NCBI GenBank assembly: GCA_030141605.1
Contig: JAQGDQ010000186.1
Span: 310,001-374,000 of the forward strand
DNA length: 64,000 nt
Source of the DNA: Tubiluchus corallicola
Taxonomy: Eukaryota; Priapulida; Priapulimorpha; Priapulimorphida; Tubiluchidae
Reading direction: 5' to 3'
Shown here in pieces: positions 12,683 through 22,742 of the stretch (positions are counted from its first letter, which is position 1; the number at the start of each line of letters is the position of its first letter). The position numbers and the translations under genes are program-made. The notes beneath the pieces were generated by a model. It did no database searches. It was not told the DNA's origin and saw only the letters and a list, made by a program, of their open reading frames with translations.

Positions 12683-13506
12683 CTGAAAAAACGTCATGTT
12701 AAAGATGTCAAATTAAAATGTGTTAATTAATATTATTGTTATCAAGTGGAGCTGGATGATAATTACTTACTATCAAAAATGATTTGAGTTTCCCTACCTT
12801 GCAATGAGGACCGATTTACTGCAGCTCTTAACGATTTTAAATTTCACTTTGAAATAAACTTTGTATGGTTTGGAAAAACGACTTTACACAGTCCTATAAT
12901 TCGATGATTATACGGTTTTCTGCCACTAGTACAGGAGGATTTCTTTTAGGGTTCTTCATTGCGATTACTGCAATACTTATTAGGCGGAGTGTGTCATAAT
13001 TTGACAAATTTTTGTAAAGCCTACTGAGGGAAATATAATGATGGTAGTGATATAATTAAATTTTTGATTCAGAAATTTTATATTCATGACAGTATGTTGA
13101 ATAAAAATACTTATTTTATCACGTTGCAGCTGTTTTTCAAGTAAAACTGTTTAGCAAGCTTCGACAGAGCGTATGATTTTCGATATATGATATTTTTACA
13201 AAGTCTCCTGAAGTAATTGCTTTGGTGTTGGTGACAGAGATGAAAGAGGCGGATGTGATAGCAAAAGTGATTGTCGTTATAGTGATGACGATTATGATAA
13301 CGGTAATGCTAAAACATCATCATGATGGGAATACCACTGCCAGCGCAATGATTGCAACGACATATAAGCGACGTACAGATGATACTCGTCGTATCAACGT
13401 TATATCCAAGTCCATGAAGAGTTTGTGTGACTGAAACTAGTTTTTCCTGTAAGGCTGATGCCCCTTCACCAGTTCCGCATTCTTCTTGCCTTGTGACTGA
13501 GATCAC

Positions 13507-16500
13507 ACTGGCGTTTATACACAGATCCTCAAGAAACTACATTAAGACGCAAACAAATATGTAAATATTGTCGTATGTGTTGGATTTTAAGAACACGTTT
13601 TTTGTCACTTTTCTATTTTGATATTCTACGTACGCACTAAGAATATCCCCGTATGGAGAGGTAAGCAGTACTTGTCCACCATGCGGAATGCATAATGGAG
13701 GAGTATTGAAAATTGCCAGCCTTGTACTAGTTTCCTATAAAGTACCAAATTTCTAGCTATTCTCCTTCCCAACAGTCTTCACTGTGTGTAGCTATTGTGA
13801 TATTGAAATTAGTAAGAAATCAACAATTCAGTATAATGTGCGGCCTCCAAGCTTCGCCCACTTGCAGCGCAAGGATGCATGTGCTTAAGCCAATTAACGA
13901 CATCCTGTAATTAATCTAAATAAAATTTATTACTCGAAACCAACTAGTGTTCAAATAGTTTTACCCAAAGTTTTCAATTTAAGATAGAGTTCTGTGTAAT
14001 CACAAAATTCAAAACCCAGTAAGAGCGTGGATCAGGTTCATCACAAAATTATTATGTCAGAACAATTTCCTATACAATAACTAAAATTCAAACCGTAAAT
14101 AAAAATACCTTTGATAGGTATTTACAAAGCGTCTTTGCAGTTCAACAGAGAAACCTATTAAGGTAGTTAAAATTTGTAATGACGTTTACATATGAGTAAT
14201 TAGGTAATACAGGTAATGAATGTGTGTTGACGTAAAGCGGTTAGCTATTGTAACACACAGATGAGAATTTTATTTTTTAATAGTAGGACCAGTTACATTA
14301 TTAGTACTTTATGTAACGACGAAAATAAATAAGTTTATCGGTAATCCACATTCACCTAAAAACTACAGATTTTGACTTTAAATTATTATGGGCCTACATG
14401 TTTATATAAACAGCTGGTTGAATTCTTTGGGATACATATAGTATGCTACATTTTAAACGCTGTTCTACTATTATGTTCATAAAGCACTGTCACGTCCCAA
14501 GAAAAACTTTAGTGATAACTAAAGATATAGTTATTTTTTATACAGATCGCCCCTAACAAGGCACGCGCCAGTAATTTTTTAATATTTCTAATTCACCTCG
14601 TTAAGCTAAATCGATTGGTGTTACTGAACTTTTTTAATTGATTATTATTCATGTTTAAGTGGTTAGCTGTAAGTGAAACCTTTTACATCCCTCTCATATG
14701 CGGCAGTCAAGGCACACCAAACCTGATATGACTAAAATGACAAGAATAATTATGACAAAATGGTAATAATCTTGAGTCTCCTTTTGAATCTTCAAGTTTT
14801 CAAATGCAAATTTAACGAAAATTATGGTAATCCGAAAATTCTTATACTAGGGACGGGTTACTAAAGGAATGACATAAACGTTTTCTTTTCTGTATAAGTG
14901 ATAAGTCAAGTGATTGCCACCCCCTTACGTTTGCCTTTTTGCTCATAAGCACATGTTGCTGTCTTACCGAAGCTTAAACATCACATCGATTTAAACTAAT
15001 CTCAAATCATTTTTCCAAACCTGTACGTATATATTTTTTATACTCCCAAAAGGAGTTTAAGCATCTTAATACAGGAAAAAGATTTAAACGGAAATTTTTT
15101 ATTGATTTTGACAGTTTTTGGCAAAAACCTTTCTTTCACGAAGCACTCTGCTAGCTATAATATTTCAACAATAAAGTTTCATGGCTTCCCCTTACTAGTA
15201 AGCATACCTGACTGTCGAATTTATTAGATTCTGTGGAAATGCTGCCAAAAGATTAATGGAATCACACTTCATTAATATCACCTTTTCGTTCTATATTACA
15301 CATCTGTTTTTTTCATAATTTAACTGTGAATGTCGAGTAGCGACATTTAGCTCTGGAACAGTTTTGAGTATTCATGAATATTACAACACATTCCTATGAA
15401 ACTAAATCATGCACAAATCAACACTTATGATCACCCATAATAATCATTTCTGTCACTATTGACCAATATACAACTGTTTACAAGTTCAGTAAGCTCAAAT
15501 TTGACAAAAGTTCATTGACTACAAAAGAAGAAAGCAACTATTGCTATCACGACGCCACTTTAGCCCCGAAGGTGATGTCACCCGCACCTATCCCTATCAC
15601 TTTCACTGCCAGGTTTGCCAATAACATGGCCAACACCTATCCTAAATTAAATCGTCTTCGGCAATTTAACATTTAGCACAATACTGTTCTCAATAAACAA
15701 AGAAAGTGTATTTAACGGATTATGAACTGTCCTAGCATAAAAGGTATTTTATGTATCACTGGCCATCTTAAACTGAGAATGCCATTGTTGTCTGATAGCA
15801 TGAATTTCAACCAAGTGAAATGGTCGGCAATTAACGAAGCTATATAATTAACTTGTGTTGATCTCCAATTATTTTCTGTTCTTAATCTGCATTGAGTGTG
15901 TCAAAAAGCCTGTGCCTTATTAAAACCAGCTTTGGGGACTTACCTTCACGTGTAATTTATTTATATTGCTTCTTTTTTCATCGTAACATACACGTGCATA
16001 CAAGATGGTTCGATAAAAAAATTCTGTCGCACTAACGTTGGCTAAAAACTTTAAATAGAAACTATTCCCATTTTGCATTATCATCTCTATCCATAAAGTA
16101 AATTTATAGTTCATAGTAGCTTTATTCAAGTCTACATGACATGGGTATTTTTGGTCTACGCTTGAAATTGTTCTAAAAGGCACCTAACTTGCAAATCATA
16201 AAAATTATATATATATATATATATATATAATGCTTTATTTTCATATCAAGGCATTATAATTCATTTCAAAAGTGTTTACGGTGCCTTTGCTGCTATTCAT
16301 TAAATAATTTGTAAAGTGAAATAAGGCTGTGCATTTTACAAAATCTGAAACAATAAAGGTACGAAACAAAGTACACATAAAGTGATTTAATAATTTTTGA
16401 ATATGAAGTTAACAAATATTTTGTGATATTGCAGATAGCTTACCTGTTTTTTGGCACCTATAATCCTGTATTTAAAGAAGTAGTTTTTCTATTTCAGTTA

Positions 16501-17315
16501 TTAAAATTATGTAAGGTGCCCAGCTGTCATATAATGATAGAAGAAATATTTCAAATCGTCTCAAGAAATCAACGCAATAAACAACAATACATATTTACAC
16601 AGCACTAGAAAAATCTCTGTTTGCTAAATCATTTTCACTGTCAGTAACAAAATTCCATTTCTTTTGAACACCTCCGTTGCAGGCACTATAGTGGTTATAA
16701 ACCAACCACGATTTTATTAATTTCTTACACGTTCCAAATCTCCACTTCACCTTTTGAACTTCATAGCAAATGAAGCAAGTTTAGTTGCAATTACTTTACA
16801 TTAAAGCGTAATTAAATCCCGAATTTTTGCAACAAACCGCTGATATTTTTCTAAAATATTTCGATAATAAGTACAAGCGATTATTAATTATTCTTGTTGC
16901 GATTGAAATTGTTATTATCTTACTTTACTAATCGATATAAAATTGCGAGCCCATCGATTATTTAAGTCGCTGGTGCAGTCAATAATAAAAGTTCTATTAC
17001 TTTTTAAATCTTATTACAACCTTACGTGCTGCTACCTGTAATTTGTCAACTTCATAACTACGTTACCAGTGTAATGTGCAGGTAATTACGCATATAATAC
17101 ATATTTACTAAAGAACGTAAATAGAAAGTACTACGTAAAACGAAAGAAAAGCCAGAAAGATTAAATCAGCAGTTACATAAAAAATCGGCGTGACAGTGAA
17201 CGAAAAGGTCTGTATTTCAATTAGGTGTGTTGTTCATATGCACCATATTGAGATATTATAGTTTATTAGTATATAGTACAAAGTAGTACATAACTGGCTA
17301 GTACTAGTGTATAAG
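13507..17315. other. Intergenic, no gene seen
   Basis: Long AT-rich stretch without identifiable genes. The longest open frame (minus strand, near 15920-16183) ends at a GTAAGT donor but has no recognisable domain and is AT-driven in composition. A simple (AT)n run lies at 16205-16229. Confidence 0.45.
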
Positions 17316-17396
17316 AGAGAAAAGAAGGGGAGAGAGCGAGGGGGAGAGATAGAGAAAAAGGGGGAAGAGAGAGAGAGAGAGGGGAGGGAGAGAGAA
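17316..17396. repeat. GA-rich purine tract
   Basis: An 80-base stretch made almost wholly of A and G (gagagaga, gggagaga units). It is a polypurine simple repeat that could form triplex DNA. Confidence 0.8.
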
Positions 17397-19128
17397 TAAT
17401 ATCAAGCCACTTACCCTTTTCAGTTGGTACTACGTCGACCGCGTCATCATTCAGTTAGTTGTAAAATAAAGCTATAGGCTTAAATTAAACTACGAACCAC
17501 TACCCTACGTTCATAAATCTTTGAAAATTGGTTTAAAAATTGCGACTTACACAAATTTCACTTCAAGCTGTCATTTGTTTAACTCATAAAACGCTCTCCT
17601 CACACCAAATTTGCGTCAAAGGTTGCTCACATGTATTTTGATCAGCCAGAATCAGTTAAACAAGATTATTTCTTATAGAAAAAATTAAACAGCTAAACTT
17701 ATAAATCCTTTTTAATTAAAACAATTCTGAACACACTACTTGCCAGTAATTTGTTTGTCACTGATCGCAGAACTGGAATCTCATTATTTATAACACTTGG
17801 TGAAAGTGACAATTGCGGGACCCTCAAGTCCTGGGGCGTTAAATATCCAGTTTGTCACTATATTAATCAGGGGTCACAAACTCCTGCGAGTATCTCATTA
17901 ATTTTGTTTCTCGCAGAAATCTAAGCTTACTTGTAAACGTCGGCAAAAGAATGGGTTAAAATGGCAGACGATTTTTCAAACCACAGCCTTTGCCTTCATC
18001 ACACGATCATACTTGTTGCAACAAACAAAATGCGCAGAAGAAATATTACTTTTTATTTCTTAATAACTACACAAAAAACTAAAAAATGTACGTGCTTTAA
18101 AAAAGACGAAACATCAGTTAGCGTCTAACTTCATCTAAACTGTCAAACACTACTTGAGCGTTATAACTAACTGCTAAAGGCACTGTGTCGGAAAAAATGG
18201 AGTAATAACTACGTGCTTCTTAATTAGGTTCGATCAGTAGAAATTTCAAGTACCTGTACAATAAGTCGTTGACAACAAGCTCAGTAAATATGTTTATAAT
18301 AAAATTTAATGAGATGGCTTAAGGCGAGATAACACAAAGAAACATTTAAGAGTGTATTTGAATCAGATACAATAGTTACTTGGTGTATATTTAACAACAA
18401 TTAAAACAGCTTTCTAAACCTAGGCCTACTAAACTGTTTAAGACGTTAACCGTTTAAAAGTCTAGCATTTTGTCTTGCGATGTTACCTCCAAAATGTCAT
18501 CTGATTTTATCCCTGCTGTAACAGCTGTAACTGTTAAAACTACGATTTTATCCCTAATAAACTGTTTAGCACTAAAATGTGCATTTGAAATAAGAAAAAA
18601 TATATTTTCTAAGTTTAAATTAGTAGAAATTGTTGTAGATCACTACTTGAAAATGCTTTAGGAGGAAAGCATAATATGAATACAGAAGCAAGAAGTTTCA
18701 AAATTTAAGTTGACATTAATTAAAAAGTAGGAATGCTATTTTATTCTTTGCTACATACCAATATTCATATATCCGGCATGTGCCAATAATTATTAGCGCA
18801 AAAGTGCTAGATTATTGGAAGTTGGTGTAACTTTTTTGTAATATAAATTTTGCTTGAATCTACTGAAGAAAAGGATGTTAAAGATACGATACGGCACGAT
18901 GTTTATCGAGTATCGTATCGATACGAAAAATTTGATTTTGTCGTTATCGTAACGATATTATTCTAGGAATTTGGAGCGTATAGTTGCACACCGTTAAATA
19001 ATTATTTCACTGTACTTTTTTCATTTATGCACTGAAATTACACAAAAAGTTAAAAAAAGAATTATTTATAAGGTGATTTGAGTAATTTTCTTGCACTTTT
19101 TTTGCAATCTTTTTTCCTAATCTTCGTC
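17397..19128. other. Intergenic, with a TATCGTATCGATACG-rich patch
   Basis: No gene was identified. At 18885-18960 the motif ATCG/CGAT recurs in gatacgatacgg, gtatcgtatcgatacg and gttatcgtaacgatat. This local palindromic cluster resembles a transposon terminus, but a partner end was not found. Confidence 0.4.
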
Positions 19129-19594
19129 AGTTTAATCAGGGGCGGAACTAGGGGGGAGCGAGGGGGCGCCCCCCTGCAAAATCGGACAAATAATTTTTTT
19201 GCAGTGAAAATTGCAGTTCGCATGTTCGCACACAATAAACTTGTTGTCGTAAAAAAGCTGGTGTGACTTTTTGAATGATTATGAACGTTCCACATTTCAT
19301 TTTGACATTATTTCCTGCTCATTATTTTCTTAAAACTTGCGTGTGATAAATTTCTGTAAATAACAATTTAGTTAGAGGCACATTAATAACGTTAGGTTAA
19401 CTGAGAGTTAATTTTCTCATTATTGCTCTGTCCGCTACGCGGTCCTACACATGCTAATTATAGGCCAGCATGCAGTATAAAAGGGGTTAAAAATTAGCTT
19501 AACCATTACTTAACCACTTCGGATACCTCGCCCTTCCAGAAAATTTTTGCGCCCCCCCCTGCTTGCCACATCTAGTTCTGCCACTGAGTTTAAT
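19129..19594. mobile_element. Non-autonomous hAT element with 8-bp target duplication
   Basis: The element spans 19137-19586 (450 bp). Its termini are CAGGGGCGGAACTAG on the left and CTAGTTCTGCCACTG on the right, inverted copies matching at 13 of 15 positions. Both are followed inward by G/C-rich subterminal sequence (GGGGGCGCCCCCCTGC and GCGCCCCCCCCTGC). A perfect 8-bp duplication, AGTTTAAT, flanks it at 19129-19136 and 19587-19594. CAG...CTG ends with 8-bp duplications are diagnostic of hAT transposons. No transposase is encoded, so movement would have depended on a partner elsewhere. Confidence 0.9.
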
Positions 19595-19975
19595 GACATG
19601 CGAATGCCATGCGAACACCACATATACCGCATCACATCACACCACACCATTCCATTAACATTATCCACAACCCACCACCAACAACACCACACCTGTCACA
19701 CTACACCAACATCACCCACAGCACACATCTCTACACCACACCACCCACACGTATCACACCACAACACTACCCCACATCACACCACCCACACGATGTTAAT
19801 CACACCATACCATCTACAGCATACTTTCTGCACCATATCATTCACACCACAATACCCTCTACTCACACCACTCCACCCATACCATGCCACACCCCCACAC
19901 AACGCCATCCACAGCATACTCACCACACCCACTACACCATGCCATATCACACCAAACTCTCACACATCACATGAC
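19595..19975. repeat. G-depleted CACACCAC satellite, block 1
   Basis: About 380 bases made of variants of cacaccaccatacca and ttcaccaca units, with almost no G on the plus strand. Three open frames through it are by-products of the low-complexity repeat (Thr/His/Pro-rich) and should not be annotated as genes. Confidence 0.85.
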
Positions 19976-20322
19976 GATGGCGATTATCAGTTGCACAAAT
20001 TGAGATTTTCTGGAGGCTGGTTGTACACTGAGCTTGGCACATTCCCGTTCTTTAGAAATAAGAGCTTATAAGTTATCCATTTTTCGCGAAAAGACGATCA
20101 AAATTGCCATTTTGCAGTTTGTTTGACCTGGCCGGTCCTCCCAGTTGACCCAGTTCGAAAAATAAATCCCCAGATGGAAATCTTTGGGTCGATCTCGAGA
20201 CCTTTTATTTGATGCGCAGATCATAAAATGGTGCTGTCGTTAGAACTGTAGGCTCGTTGGTTATATATACAACCATATATTATATATATATATATATACA
20301 TATATAGCCTAGCTAAACCCAC
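19976..20322. other. Unique-sequence interruption between satellite blocks
   Basis: About 350 bases of ordinary composition separate the two satellite blocks and end in an (AT)n run (20270-20306). This may be an insertion that split one original array, but no terminal repeats or target duplication could be identified. Confidence 0.5.
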
Positions 20323-20795
20323 GACAACTCACACCACACTAGAATACACCATCGACACTATGTCACCCTCACTGCACTACACTACACCACCCATACCATG
20401 CCACAACCACCCACCACACCACGCCCATCGCCATACCATGCCCACCACACTGCCCCCATCACACCATTCACAACATACAACCCATATTATACGTTACAAG
20501 CACCCACCACATCACCATACCACCCAAACTATGGTACTCACACCACACCACCCATACTGTGCCACACCCACCACACTATAATTCACCCCCACACCACAAT
20601 ACTCATACCATGCCACACCACACCCACCATACCACCAACACCACCCACACATATCACCCAACTACACTACCCACACCACATCACACCACAATACCCGCAG
20701 CAGACCACCCACACTACACCACAGAATCCACAGCACACTTACCCCAACCACTACACAATATCACATCTCACTAAACCCCCCACAAGACGATATGC
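20323..20795. repeat. G-depleted CACACCAC satellite, block 2
   Basis: About 470 bases of the same irregular ccacaccac/ccataccat unit family as the first block, again with nearly all G on the minus strand. Overlapping Thr/His/Pro-rich open frames are low-complexity artefacts. Confidence 0.85.
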
Positions 20796-22742
20796 AAAAA
20801 ACGGGCAAAAAGGGTTATAATAATATGTTATAAGAATGTTATAATCATATATATATATATAAACGCTCAAACATTTTTAAGCGATCAGAAACGCTATACT
20901 ATTATATAAAAGACAATTTTTGGCGTCTAAAGGAGTTTAAATATGAGATTACTATGTTTAGCTATGTATATATATATATATATATATATATAGGAGGCCC
21001 GCCAAGGCTTGATATTATAATAAATAAACATTTGAGCACTTCGCTTTCCGAGACCACATGATTTTAAACGGTCTATGAACATACAAGAAGTGTGCACGAA
21101 AATCTCACAAAACAGAAGTAGCGTAAACGCTCGTCATGAAATGCGCTAGTATGTGTATATTATTTTAATCAATATAATTAATTCTTTGCCAATTCTGACA
21201 AAAAATGCAGCTTAAGCCAATCATTATAACAAAATCTTAGTAATCATCAGAAAGCCATGAATTCAATTCAGTAAGGTACACTTTTCGTCCACATTGTCTA
21301 GAAAGTGATATTATAACTATCACAAACGTTATCAGTAAAAGCTGATTTTTCAATTATTTGAAAGTGCATGTACAGACTTTTGATGCCAAGTCATTAAAGT
21401 AGCACTAACTCTTCACTCATATCTACAAAGCCAAAGTGTGGGAACTGATAAACATAATATTTTTATGAATGAAGACTCAAGTTTTTATATTATTTGAAAG
21501 TGTACAGATAAAAATCAACAATAGTCAATCATATTTGGATGTCCAGCCATTAAATAAGCACTAAGTGCAATCAGCTCTTCATTCATATCTACAAAATTAA
21601 AGTATGGTGCAATTAATAATGAAAGCCTTCTACTGTCAGGAATCAAAAAGAAGTAACGTCATATTAGGACAGTATGTATATTGTATAGCTTCAGTTTTTC
21701 TCGGCTTTTTTTCAGGAACCTTCTGAAACAGTGTTCTTCAAGAAATCTTCAAGGTATAGCTTGGTCATTTTATTACTAACTCAATCTCGATTTTCCAACA
21801 ATTTTTACCTTTGCATGCCAGGCAACTAGTTTTCTCAAGCTTTCGATAATTACACTAGTAACAGCAGTTAAAGGGCTTAGAATAATAGGAATAATGCCTT
21901 ATGTACATGTTAGAGCATTTAACCATAATTGTACAGTCCATTCATATACAAAGTTTAACACTATGTACAAAAATAGAACAAGAAGTCACCCATCGAGTAT
22001 AAACAAAACTCAACAAGCCACAGATTTGAAAGTTTAAAATATTCATTTGTAACTATCACAAGCAATAGCTCTATTAGACTTTAATGTCTAAAAAAAAGTT
22101 ATTATAATAATTCAAGACTCAATAACAGGCATGATGGTAATAATTTAATGCCAATTATTCTTGGTGGACAAGTGAGATGGAATGAAAACAGACTCAATCC
22201 ATTTATTCTATTAGCTCATATATTCTACAATATTACTGAGATTGCATTATACCCGATATCAACTATAAACAGCTATGTGATAAATAAATAAGCAAAATCC
22301 TGATACATCAACATATAAAGCTAAACAATTTTTCTACTGTTTTATACTATGGTTCAAAACTAATTATAGTAACATAATAAATAGCGAAAAAAATAATATA
22401 GAATGAAAATAATACTTTAAAATACCATTTTATCAGTAGCAATAAATAAAATAGAAACCAATATATGGTGAACAAGGCAAATGTTTTTCTTTATAGTTTC
22501 AGACTTCATTTACCTAATTTCTACTATTTAACATTATAGCAGTCAAGTAACACCAACATTCATTCATTCAAGACAAGTAAAAAAGTTGCAGCAATAACAA
22601 GCAAGACACATTCATTTCCAGTGCAACATAATAACTGGGAAACAGTCAACAAAATTTGAACGCATGACCTACTTTACTTTTGCACAGTGTAAATAATTTC
22701 TAAGTAATCAATATGTCATTCTAATACCCTCATTTTTTGAGC
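20796..22742. other. Region beyond the 3' end of KIF16B; local duplication
   Basis: No gene was seen. Simple (AT)n runs lie at 20850-20864 and 20967-20993. Between about 21350 and 21610 a diverged direct duplication is visible: ttatttgaaagtg recurs, followed each time by gcactaa, then cttcaytcatatctacaaa. The part nearest 22742 must hold the KIF16B 3' untranslated region. A minus-strand AATAAA lies near 22202-22207, but I cannot show that it is used. Confidence 0.5.

Noticed and set aside
13222-13434. 70-codon plus-strand frame with a hydrophobic segment
   Set aside because: Starts at a non-ATG codon, no family resemblance, and an overlapping minus-strand frame is equally plausible; recorded only as a minus-strand possibility.
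15920-16183. 87-codon minus-strand frame ending at a GTAAGT
   Set aside because: Composition is that of random AT-rich DNA, no ATG at the frame start, no domain; expected by chance in a window of this size.
19547-20071. Long Thr/His/Pro-rich open frames (up to 174 codons) over 19.5-20.8 kb
   Set aside because: They are open only because the CACACCAC satellite lacks stop codons in several frames at once. The composition follows the repeat, and overlapping frames are equally open.
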